Source of the DNA: Zhihengliuella sp.
GTDB lineage: Bacteria; Actinomycetota; Actinomycetes; Actinomycetales; Micrococcaceae
Direction of reading: 5' to 3'
Length of the DNA: 64,000 bases
Assembly: GCF_031178195.1 (NCBI RefSeq)
Contig: NZ_JAPSJL010000012.1
Coordinates: forward strand, 1-64,000
Each line of letters opens with the position of its first letter. The stretch's first letter is position 1. Made by a program: the position numbers and the translations under genes. A model generated the notes under the pieces. It made no database searches, had not been told where the DNA came from, and saw only the letters and a list, made by a program, of their open reading frames with translations. This document shows, in pieces, positions 55,619-63,460 of the stretch.

Positions 55619-57175
55619 TCAGGTCGAGCGGCGGAGGCCCATGAGGGCGAGCTCCCGCTCGACCGTCCGGTCGGGCAGGCTGCGGCCGCGCACGTTCGCC
55701 ACCGCCCGCCGGGACCGCCGGAGGTACTCGGCCGGATCGTCCAGGAGAGCGGCGATCCCGTCGGCCATCGCCTGCACGTCCTCGGCCGGGGCCAGCACGG
55801 ACTCGGTGCCGTCCACGAACTCGGGGATCGCCGCGACGGCATTGGTCACGGGGACGCAGGCGCACGCCATGGCCTCGTCCCGGGAGACCCCCTGGGTGTC
55901 CAGCCGGGACGGGACCAGGGCGATCCCGTGGGTTCGGTAGAGCTCCGCGACCTCGCCCTGGGAGGCGAAGCGCTCCTCGATCCGGACGTTCGGGTCCCCG
56001 GCGAAGCGATCCGTGAACTCGCGCATGTGCGCCCCCTCCCCGATCGCCGTGATCCGGAGCCGGTCCCAGTGCGGGCTCGACCGCAGCGTCTCGAGGGTGC
56101 GGGCCGCCAGATCGGCGGCGTAGTTGGGCCGGCTCGCGGAGCGCACCCAGACCAGCCGGAACCGGTCATCGGCCGAGCGCGACTCGGCGCCGGTGCCGGG
56201 GTGGAAGACCGCGTCGTCGATCACGTTGGTGATGACCGTGGACCGGTCCGCGGGGAACACCACGTGCATGTCCTCCTGGCAGGCCCGGCGCCACCAGTCG
56301 GAGACGAAGACGTAGCCGGCCGGGCCGTCCGCCGCGTCGAGGACGTGGCGCCAGAAGCGCTGGCGCCGGACGGTGGCGGCCACGTGGGCCGGGAGCTTGG
56401 GGTCGTCGAGGCCGACGTTGCAGAGCGTCCGCACCCAGTGCCGGGCCTCGAAGCCGTGCACGTAGACGTACCAGTCCAGCTCTGCGCGGTGCTCCCCCAC
56501 GGCCGCCCAGAGGTAGTCGTTGAGGAAGTGGGTGCTCGCACTGGTGTAGGTGCCGCGCAGTCCGGCCCCGGCCTCGACGGCGGAGAGCAGGCCGCGCAGC
56601 ACGGGACCGCTGCCGGAGAGGACGCGCACGCCGTCGTACTCGTAGATCCGCGGCGCCGCGTTGGGGCCGGCCACGACGACGTCGACCGCGACCCCCGCCT
56701 GCTGGTAGAGCTTCACGCGCCGGTGGACGAAGCCATTGCCGTATTCCGCGCCGGGCCGCGGGTAGTTGTGCACGATGACGAGGTGGCGCGGCGCGGTCCC
56801 GTTCCCCGTCTCCGCGGCCTGGGCGGACGGCGCGGCGGCCTGCTGGCCCGTCAGGTACTCCTCCGCCAGGGCCCGCTGCTCGTCCGTCGGCTCCTCGACG
56901 GCCGGCCCCTGCCAGGGGTCGGTGCCGAGGCGGGCACGGAGGTGGGCGTTGTCGAGCGCCAGGGCCGTGACCGCCTCCGCCGTCGTGAGCGTGGTCGGCA
57001 GGTGCCGCCGCCAGTCGGGCTCGGCAGTCCCCCGGCCGGCCGCGGCGCCCCCTCCGGGCGCCGCCCCGTGGCGGTCCAGCGGCTCGTGCGGAGCAGGGTT
57101 CGCCCGGGGGCCCGCCGCGTCCCGGAGTGCCCGGATCCGGGTCAGCGCGCGGCGGGCGCCCGCGGGGAGCCGCAC
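55619..57175 (-). CDS. Glycosyltransferase, group A second copy (518 aa)
   Basis: A paralogue of 49758-51380. A basic leader (MRLPAGARRALTRIRALRD) and Pro/Ala-rich segment lead to HLVIVHNYPRPGAEYGNGFV near residue 130, VHGFEARHWVRTLCN, YVFVSDWWRRACQEDMH and LVPSRLDTQGVSRDEAMACA. Apart from the first 100 residues the two align throughout by eye, so they arose by duplication. The GTG start is 2 nt after the group B gene upstream. A different linkage or acceptor from its paralogue is likely. Confidence 0.82.
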   Translation of the reverse strand: MRLPAGARRALTRIRALRDAAGPRANPAPHEPLDRHGAAPGGGAAAGRGTAEPDWRRHLPTTLTTAEAVTALALDNAHLRARLGTDPWQGPAVEEPTDEQRALAEEYLTGQQAAAPSAQAAETGNGTAPRHLVIVHNYPRPGAEYGNGFVHRRVKLYQQAGVAVDVVVAGPNAAPRIYEYDGVRVLSGSGPVLRGLLSAVEAGAGLRGTYTSASTHFLNDYLWAAVGEHRAELDWYVYVHGFEARHWVRTLCNVGLDDPKLPAHVAATVRRQRFWRHVLDAADGPAGYVFVSDWWRRACQEDMHVVFPADRSTVITNVIDDAVFHPGTGAESRSADDRFRLVWVRSASRPNYAADLAARTLETLRSSPHWDRLRITAIGEGAHMREFTDRFAGDPNVRIEERFASQGEVAELYRTHGIALVPSRLDTQGVSRDEAMACACVPVTNAVAAIPEFVDGTESVLAPAEDVQAMADGIAALLDDPAEYLRRSRRAVANVRGRSLPDRTVERELALMGLRRST

Positions 57176-57177
57176 GG

Positions 57178-59412
57178 TCAGTCCCGCCCGAGGAGCAGGC
57201 CGAGCCAGAGCCGGTTGACCTCGCGCTCGTCGAAGCGTCCGGCGATGCTGCGGGCGTGCTCCACGAGCTCGGCGCGTCGCCGCGGGTCGGCGTCGGTCCG
57301 GAGGATGAAGTCCGCCGCGGCGGCGGTGTCGGGGACCACGAAGTCACCGCCGAAGATCCCGTGCACGCCGGGGCGCTCCCAGAGGACGGGCAGCCCGCCG
57401 CTGGCCATGCCCTCGGCCGGGGCCAGGTGGAAGCTCTCGGTGGTACTGGGCGAGAGGACCCAGCCGATCTTGGAGAGCCAGTTGCCCATGTCGGCACCGA
57501 AGGGCTCGAAGGCGACGGCGTCGGCGATGTCGCTGCGGCCGAGGCGTGCGAACCAGTCCAGGTACGCCTCGCGCTGCTCGGTCTTGCGCCACTCGTGCGG
57601 GTACTCCCACGGCAGCCGGCCGCGGATGTGCAGGGTGTAGCGATCGTCCTGCTCGCGCAGGAGGCGGAGCGTGTCGAGGGCACGGTCGAGGCGCTTGCGC
57701 AGCGGCACGATCCCTACGAGGCCGAGCCGGAACTCGGCCCCCTCGGTCTTGGGCCGGTCCAGGTCGGCGACGCTGACCGCGTTGGGGACGACGGCGACCT
57801 GTTCCGCCGGGACGTCCAGCCGTTCGCAGACCATGTCGCGGTACAGCGGAGAGACGGTCACGAACCGGTCGACGCGGGACGTGTTCAGGTCGTCCAGCCA
57901 GCCGCCGCGCAGCTCGAACATGTGCAGCCGCACGATCAGGCGCTGGCCGTCCCGCTTGTGGTCGGCATACCAGACGGAGTTGGGCCCGGCCCACTCGCAC
58001 ATGACGACGTCGGCCCAGTCCAGCAGGTGCTTCGACGCCGCCTCGTCGTGGCGGTGCAGCGTCTCCCAGCGGTCGAAGCGGACCTCGATGTCGGGGCGCG
58101 ACGTCAGCAGGTCCACCAGTTCGCCGGCGAACTTCAGGTCGTGTCCGGCCACCAGGACCCGGCACGGCCGGCCGCCTCCGTCCGTGCGCAGCGGCGCGGC
58201 CGCCTCGTCCGGCAGGACGCGCTCGAGGTAGCCACGCAGAACGTGCGCGCGGGCGCTGACGCGGTAGGGGTCGGCGACGGTGCGGACGCGCTCGGCCAGC
58301 GCGGGCAGCTGCGGCAGGGCGGCGGCGATGGTCCGCGCGATGTCCGCGGGGGTGTCACGGGCCGCGTCGATGAACAGCGGGTAGTCGGCTCCGAGGAGCT
58401 CCTCGTGCAGCGAGGTGCGGTTGAGCAGGGGCGGCACACCGAGGGCGCAGCTCTCGAGGACCTTGGTAGAGAGCTCGACGCTCAGGTCGAGCGCGGGCGA
58501 GCGCCAGCCGAGGGAGATATCGGCGGCGCTGGTCAGGGCGGTGGCGCCGGCCCGGTCGTGCGCCCCGGCCCAGACGACGTCGGCGCGCGGGGTATCCATG
58601 ACCTCCCGCATCCGCTGCGGCCAGAGCGGCTCCTCCTCGGAGCGCTGGACCTTGTCGCCGACCATGGTCAGCTCGGCCTCGTGCCCGAGGCCGCGGAGCT
58701 CATCGACGATGCCGGGCATGAGGTCGGTGCGCCAGTCGCGGGCGAACTTGCCGGTGTAGACGAGCTTGATGGCCCGCTTCCCGCCGGCGGCATCGGCCGC
58801 GGTCTCCGTCGGGGCGTCGGCCGGCGACTCGGGTCCGGCGGGCGCGCCGAGCGCGTCGGGGATCATCGGCGTGAGCTCGACGGTCCGGCCGGCGGCGGCC
58901 GGCACGGCGGCCTCGAGCACGGCCCGGGCCTGCGGGGTCTGGGCCAGCACGAGTCGGCTCGCCTCGGCGATCTCTCCCAGGGTGGCCCGGCGGCGTGCGT
59001 CCATCGACTCCGCCGGGTAGGAGAACTCGGTGACGTAGGACCAGAGTCGCCCGGCGAAGGCTTCGCGGGCGGCGAGCTCGGCGCACATGTGGATGCCGCG
59101 GACGAAGACGACGTCGTAGGGCTGCCGGGCGTCAAGCCGCTCCAGGGCGTCGGCGGCCTCGGCGCAGGTCATGGTCTGGTGGCCGCTTCGGACCGTGGCG
59201 GCGAGCACGGTGACGCCGGGCACCGTGCGCAGTACACCGGAGAGCAGCTCGCGCTTCTCGGCGGCCTTGAGCTGGACGTCGACGCTCGCGCCGGCGGCGG
59301 CCCACGCCTCGGCCATCGAGGTCAGCCACACGGCGGAGCCGTCGAGGACGTTGAGGTCGACATCCCCGTAGAGCAGGACGCGGACCGGTTCGTGGTGCAG
59401 GGGCTGGCTCAT
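57178..59412 (-). CDS. Large glycosyltransferase with AGHDLKF motif (group B, second copy)
   Basis: A 744-residue protein made of two transferase-like halves. The first (about 10-400) begins PVRVLLYGDVDLNVLDGSAV and has LVYTGKFARDWRTDLMPGIV and LSVELSTKVLESCALGVPPL, a GT-B pattern. The second (418-744) opens with CRVLVAGHDLKFAGELVDLL and continues to LGLVGIVPLRKRLDRALDTL and SPSTTESFHLAPAEGMASGG, matching the 595-residue protein at 43036. A bifunctional polymer synthase is possible. It overlaps the 258-residue gene upstream by 4 nt. Confidence 0.8.
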   Translation of the reverse strand: MSQPLHHEPVRVLLYGDVDLNVLDGSAVWLTSMAEAWAAAGASVDVQLKAAEKRELLSGVLRTVPGVTVLAATVRSGHQTMTCAEAADALERLDARQPYDVVFVRGIHMCAELAAREAFAGRLWSYVTEFSYPAESMDARRRATLGEIAEASRLVLAQTPQARAVLEAAVPAAAGRTVELTPMIPDALGAPAGPESPADAPTETAADAAGGKRAIKLVYTGKFARDWRTDLMPGIVDELRGLGHEAELTMVGDKVQRSEEEPLWPQRMREVMDTPRADVVWAGAHDRAGATALTSAADISLGWRSPALDLSVELSTKVLESCALGVPPLLNRTSLHEELLGADYPLFIDAARDTPADIARTIAAALPQLPALAERVRTVADPYRVSARAHVLRGYLERVLPDEAAAPLRTDGGGRPCRVLVAGHDLKFAGELVDLLTSRPDIEVRFDRWETLHRHDEAASKHLLDWADVVMCEWAGPNSVWYADHKRDGQRLIVRLHMFELRGGWLDDLNTSRVDRFVTVSPLYRDMVCERLDVPAEQVAVVPNAVSVADLDRPKTEGAEFRLGLVGIVPLRKRLDRALDTLRLLREQDDRYTLHIRGRLPWEYPHEWRKTEQREAYLDWFARLGRSDIADAVAFEPFGADMGNWLSKIGWVLSPSTTESFHLAPAEGMASGGLPVLWERPGVHGIFGGDFVVPDTAAAADFILRTDADPRRRAELVEHARSIAGRFDEREVNRLWLGLLLGRD

Positions 59413-60185
59413 GTGGTGGGTCCCATCACGCTGCGGACGACGTCGATCACGCCTCGGGGCGCGTCGCCGGGGTCCTCGGTCGGGTGCTCGGCCGCGCGGG
59501 GGCCGGCGACGAGCTCGACGCGCCCGTCCTGGCGGAGCGCGGCCCCGCCGGGCGTGAAGCGCCCGGGGCCGCGGTCGACGATCCAGACGGTGGCGCCGTG
59601 CGCTCGGGCGCGGTCCACCGCGGCGTGGAGTTCGGAGAAGAGCCCGGTCCCGGCGGCGGTCAGCCCGCCGGCCCAGAGACCGCCGAATCCGTCCAGGTCG
59701 ACGATCAACGCCTCGGCGCTCGCCTCCCCCGCGGTGGCCGCGGCGGTCCCGGGGGTGAGCGGGACGACGTCGTACCCGGCGGCCGCGAGGGCGGCGGCGA
59801 GGTCCGGCGCCAGGATGCCCGCGATGCGGCGGCGCTGCGTCGGCTGGACAGGGCCCGCGGTGCGCAGGGCGGCGACGAGTCGGTCGGCGCGGTGGGGGTC
59901 CGCCCCTGCGGCGGCCGCGGCACGACCGGAGCGTGCGACGGCGCCGGCCGGCTGGGCATCGAGCGCGAGACCCAGCGGGTCGGTGGGACCCGAGGGGCCG
60001 CGTCCGCGGCGGCCGCGCGGCGTGCCGGACCGGACCGGGAGCGCCGCCTTGAGGCGGCGCTGCACCGGCTCCGGCAGGGTCTGGGCGCTGCGGCGGAGCA
60101 CCCGCTTGATCTGCTTCTTCTGCTCCGGGCTCAGGTTGCGCTGGACCAGCTTCACGGGCTGGCGGAGGTAGCGTCGCAGCTTCAT
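59409..60185 (-). CDS. Hypothetical protein in the polysaccharide locus
   Basis: A 258-residue protein with no recognised family. An arginine/lysine-rich amphipathic start (MKLRRYLRQPVKLVQRNLSP to about residue 50) is followed by a low-complexity Gly/Pro/Ala stretch and, from about 125, an alpha/beta region (AALAAAGYDVVPLTPG, ALIVDLDGFGGLWAGG, GATVWIVDRGPGRF). The latter looks like half of a Rossmann or GT-B unit. It overlaps the following transferase by 4 nt and follows wecC by 22 nt, so it is co-expressed with both and may be an accessory or scaffold. Confidence 0.7.
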   Translation of the reverse strand: MKLRRYLRQPVKLVQRNLSPEQKKQIKRVLRRSAQTLPEPVQRRLKAALPVRSGTPRGRRGRGPSGPTDPLGLALDAQPAGAVARSGRAAAAAGADPHRADRLVAALRTAGPVQPTQRRRIAGILAPDLAAALAAAGYDVVPLTPGTAAATAGEASAEALIVDLDGFGGLWAGGLTAAGTGLFSELHAAVDRARAHGATVWIVDRGPGRFTPGGAALRQDGRVELVAGPRAAEHPTEDPGDAPRGVIDVVRSVMGPTT

Positions 60186-60207
60186 GCGGGGAGGGTGCTC
60201 CTGTCGG

Positions 60208-61437
60208 CTAGGCCCGGTTGAGCAGGCCGCGGCTGTCCACCACGTGCTTGCCGTCGAAGGCGGTGGTCTCGAGGGCCTTGAACTGGCTGTGGTCCACGAG
60301 GATCAGCACCGTCCCGGCCCGCTCGAGGGCGTCCTCGATGCTCGCCAGCTCGATGTTGCGGCGGTTGGCCAGCTGCTTCGGCAGCGCCTCGATGTGCGGC
60401 TCCACGGCGAGGATGGTGCGCTCCGTGTACTGGTCCGCGAGGTCGGCGGCGATGTGGACGGCCGGCGACTCGCGCAGGTCGTCGATGTCCGCCTTGAACG
60501 CCAGGCCGAAGACCGCGATCGGGGCGGTGGAGTCCTCCTCCTTGGAGACCTGGGCGATGACCCACTCCGGCTTGGCGTCGTTGGTCTCCCGGGCCTGGCG
60601 GATGAGCTTCGCCTCCTCGGGGGCGGCGGCGACGATGAACCAGGGGTCCACGGCGATGCAGTGGCCGCCGACGCCCGGGCCGGGCTGGAGGATGTTCACA
60701 CGCGGGTGGTGGTTGGCGAGCTTGATGAGCTCCCAGACGTTGATGCCGAGCTTGTCGGAGATGACGGACAGCTCGTTGGCGAAGGCGATGTTGACGTCGC
60801 GGAACGAGTTCTCGACGAGCTTGGCCATCTCGGCGGTCACGGCGTCGGTGAGGAGGATCTCGCCCTCGCAGAAGCGCTGGTAGAGATCGCGTGCGGCCCA
60901 GGCGGCCTCGGGCGTGATGCCGCCGACGATGCGGTCGTTGGTGACGAGCTCGATCATCACGCGGCCGGGCAGGACGCGCTCCGGGCAGTGGGCGACGAGC
61001 AGGTTGTCCAGGCTCAGGTCCGGGCGCAGGGCCAGGATGTGGTCGGCCAGGTGCTGGGTCGCCCCGGGGGGCGAGGTCGACTCGAGGATGATGAGCTCGT
61101 CGCCGCGCAGCTGCGGGGCGATGTTGGTGCCGGCGGCCTCGATGTAGGAGAGATCGGCAGACTTGTCGTCGTTGAACGGCGTCGGCACCGCGACGATGTA
61201 GGCGTCGGCCTGCGGCGTCTCGAGGGAGGCCTTCAGCGTGCCCTCGGCGACGGCCTTGGCGACGTGCTGTCCCAGGTCCGGCTCGACGAAGGGGACCTCG
61301 CCGCGGTTCACGGCGTCGACGGTGTTCGGGTTGACGTCCACGCCGACCACGGTGGTGCCTTTGGTCGCCAGGATGGCGGCGGTGGGCAGGCCGATGTAGC
61401 CGAGGCCGATCACGGCGACGGTCTTGATCTCTGTCAT
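60208..61437 (-). CDS. wecC: UDP-N-acetyl-D-mannosamine dehydrogenase
   Basis: A 409-residue nucleotide-sugar dehydrogenase of the WecC type. The NAD site is VAVIGLGYIGLPTAAILATK, substrate motifs include PTPFNDDKSADLSYIEAA and ENSFRDVNIAFANELS, and the catalytic cysteine is in GVGGHCIAVDPWF. It should make UDP-ManNAcA, a sugar of teichuronic acids and enterobacterial common antigen. The epimerase WecB is not in the window. First gene of wecC-hypothetical-transferases, with a possible promoter about 100 nt upstream. Confidence 0.92.
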   Translation of the reverse strand: MTEIKTVAVIGLGYIGLPTAAILATKGTTVVGVDVNPNTVDAVNRGEVPFVEPDLGQHVAKAVAEGTLKASLETPQADAYIVAVPTPFNDDKSADLSYIEAAGTNIAPQLRGDELIILESTSPPGATQHLADHILALRPDLSLDNLLVAHCPERVLPGRVMIELVTNDRIVGGITPEAAWAARDLYQRFCEGEILLTDAVTAEMAKLVENSFRDVNIAFANELSVISDKLGINVWELIKLANHHPRVNILQPGPGVGGHCIAVDPWFIVAAAPEEAKLIRQARETNDAKPEWVIAQVSKEEDSTAPIAVFGLAFKADIDDLRESPAVHIAADLADQYTERTILAVEPHIEALPKQLANRRNIELASIEDALERAGTVLILVDHSQFKALETTAFDGKHVVDSRGLLNRA

Positions 61438-61537
61438 TGAAGTCTTCCTCTAGCGGTTCGGAGCGGCGCGGTCAGCAGCGTCTCACGCACAGGGCACGGT
61501 CCCTGGACGCCTACCGCCCGCGGACCAAAACTCCTCC

Positions 61538-61543
61538 AGTATA
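61538..61543 (-). promoter_or_regulatory. Candidate -10 element upstream of wecC
   Basis: Minus-strand TATACT (5 of 6 to consensus) in the 172-nt space before wecC, about 100 nt from the ATG. The best -35 match (TTGCCG) is at a poor 22-nt spacing, so the promoter is tentative. Nothing else was recognised in this space. Confidence 0.3.
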
Positions 61544-61609
61544 GGAGGCGGCAACGACGATCCGGCGGCAAAGCTGTGATCCGGCCGTGATATCCGTGTG
61601 AGCCTTCAC

Positions 61610-63460
61610 TCACCGGGGACCGCGGACGCCTCCCCCCGCCGACCCGACGCCTCCCCCCGCCGACCCGGCGTCCCCGCCGGCCGGCCGCGCGAGCAGTCGC
61701 CGGTAGACGCGCTCGTACTTGGCGGCATTGGCTGTCCAGGTCCGCTCCTCGAGGGCCCACGCCCGCCCGGCGCGCCCGAGGCCGCTCGCCGCGCCGGGAT
61801 CGGAGAGCAGCGCGTCCAGCTTCGCGGCCAGGTCGGCGACGTCGCCGGCCGCGAAGCGCAGGCCGTTGACGCCGTCGTGCACCAGCTCGGCGAGGGCCGG
61901 TAGGTCCGTGGCGACCACGGGGCGCCCGCTCGCGGAGGCCTCCACGGACTTCAGGGGTGTCACCTGCCGGGTGACCTCGAGGTCCTTGCGCGGCACGGCG
62001 AAGACGGAGAGCGCCTGGTGGTAGAGGTGCGCCTGCTCCCGTGGGACCCGGCCGGCGAAGACCACGCGGTCCGCGATCCCGAGGCCGGCGGCCTGGTGCT
62101 TGAGGGCTGGGAGGGCGGCGCCGTCGCCGGCGACGAGCAGCCGGACGCGCGGGTGCCGGTCGTGGATCCGGGCGAAGGCGCTGAGCAGGTCGTCGAGCCC
62201 CTCGTAGGCGACGATGCTGCTGACAGTCCCCACGTAGGTCCAGTCCGGGTCGAGTCCCAACGCGGCCTGCGCGGCGCCGGGCTCGAGCGGCTCGGCGAGG
62301 AATGCCTCCCCGACGGCGTTGGGGCAGATCTGGATCCGTGCCGGGTCGACGCCGGAGCCAACGAGCTCGGTCTGCATGGCCGCGCCGAGGGTCACGACGG
62401 CGTCGGCGCTGCGCGCCACGTCCGCTTCGCGCTCCTTGAAGTACCGGTACCGCTCCGACGTCCGGGCCTCGGCGGGCCGGCCCGAGGCCCAGGTGTCCGC
62501 CAGTTGGCCTCGGACCTCGTAGACCCAGGGGATCCCGAAGGCCTCGGCGACGGCACGGACCACCACCGCGTTGAGGAAGTCGGTGGTCGTGTGCAGCAGG
62601 GCGGGCCGGACCTCGGCGACGATCCCCGCGAGGGCGTCGGCGTACTGCTGCAGCCGACCCGAGAGGCCGCCGCGGATCGCCGGCGGCAGGATGCGCCGGT
62701 ACGCCAGGCCGTCGACGACGTCCTGGTCCGCGGCGAACGGCTTGCCGACCTGGACCGGGTAGCCGATCCGCGTGGTCGCGGAGACGTCCCAGCCGTCGGC
62801 TGCGAGGGCCGTGAGGATCGAGTGCGACCGCTGCGCGTAGCCGGAGCCCGTGTGCGGCAGGGAGTTCGTCAGGACGTGCATAATGCGCCGGTCGGCCGGC
62901 CGGTACCCGCGCGGGGCGGTGACCGAGGGGCGGGAGCCCGCGTACACGTCCAGTTCGGAGGCGTAGCGCCGGTGGAGGGCGGCCGCCGGGCCGCCGCGTC
63001 CGGCGAGCAGCTCCACCGCCTCGGTCATGCGGCCCAGGTGCCAGGCGAGACGTGCCCGGGCAGCGGCCGCCGCGGCGGTGTCGGGGAGAACGTCGAGGAG
63101 CCTGCGGGCGGCCTCGACGTCGCCCACGGCGGTCGCCACCTCGGCCAGACGACGGGCGGTCCCGGCGGAGAGGTCGTGACGGCGGGCGACGGCGTCGGCG
63201 AGGTTGGCGTGCAGCCGGGCCGTGTCCCCGTTGACGGCCGCAGCGATATTGCCGACGGTCGAATCGGTGCCCCGCACCGTCGCGGCGACGCCTCGAGCGG
63301 CCGCGTGGACCGGCCGTTGGGGGAGCCGCCGAGCGGTCTGCAGGGCGAGGACCACCGGGTCGTCGGTCAGGTGGTCCCAGACGGTGTGCGCGGTGAGCCG
63401 CAGGTTGGTGGCCAACTGGCCGGCCTGCTGGAGGGGGCGCGGGGCCGGTGCGGTGCTCAT
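61610..63460 (-). CDS. Glycosyltransferase family 4 protein with helical N-terminal domain
   Basis: A 616-residue protein starting at ATG 63460, which overlaps the upstream gene by 4 nt. Residues 1-185 are helical and alanine-rich, with a TPR-like stretch (AEVATAVGDVEAARRLLDVL). A GT4 enzyme follows: N-lobe MHVLTNSLPHTGSGYAQRSH, C-lobe YVGTVSSIVAYEGLDDLLSA, VVFAGRVPREQAHLYHQA and the nucleotide-sugar site PLKSVEASASGRPVVATDL. The C-terminus is two copies of GSAGGGV encoded by a DNA tandem repeat. Probable retaining glycosyltransferase of the surface polymer. Confidence 0.88.
   Translation of the reverse strand: MSTAPAPRPLQQAGQLATNLRLTAHTVWDHLTDDPVVLALQTARRLPQRPVHAAARGVAATVRGTDSTVGNIAAAVNGDTARLHANLADAVARRHDLSAGTARRLAEVATAVGDVEAARRLLDVLPDTAAAAAARARLAWHLGRMTEAVELLAGRGGPAAALHRRYASELDVYAGSRPSVTAPRGYRPADRRIMHVLTNSLPHTGSGYAQRSHSILTALAADGWDVSATTRIGYPVQVGKPFAADQDVVDGLAYRRILPPAIRGGLSGRLQQYADALAGIVAEVRPALLHTTTDFLNAVVVRAVAEAFGIPWVYEVRGQLADTWASGRPAEARTSERYRYFKEREADVARSADAVVTLGAAMQTELVGSGVDPARIQICPNAVGEAFLAEPLEPGAAQAALGLDPDWTYVGTVSSIVAYEGLDDLLSAFARIHDRHPRVRLLVAGDGAALPALKHQAAGLGIADRVVFAGRVPREQAHLYHQALSVFAVPRKDLEVTRQVTPLKSVEASASGRPVVATDLPALAELVHDGVNGLRFAAGDVADLAAKLDALLSDPGAASGLGRAGRAWALEERTWTANAAKYERVYRRLLARPAGGDAGSAGGGVGSAGGGVRGPR
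61625..61666. repeat. 21-bp perfect tandem repeat at the 3' end of a glycosyltransferase gene
   Basis: Two identical 21-bp units (61625-61645 and 61646-61666) encode the GSAGGGV repeats near the C-terminus of the 616-residue glycosyltransferase. A degenerate start of a third copy follows. The unit length keeps the frame, so copy number could vary without loss of the enzyme. Confidence 0.85.

Noticed and set aside
59409-60185. Treating the 258-residue gene as a spurious frame
   Set aside because: It is kept as real: the 4-nt overlap, coupling to neighbours and an ordered alpha/beta C-terminus argue for coding despite no family match.
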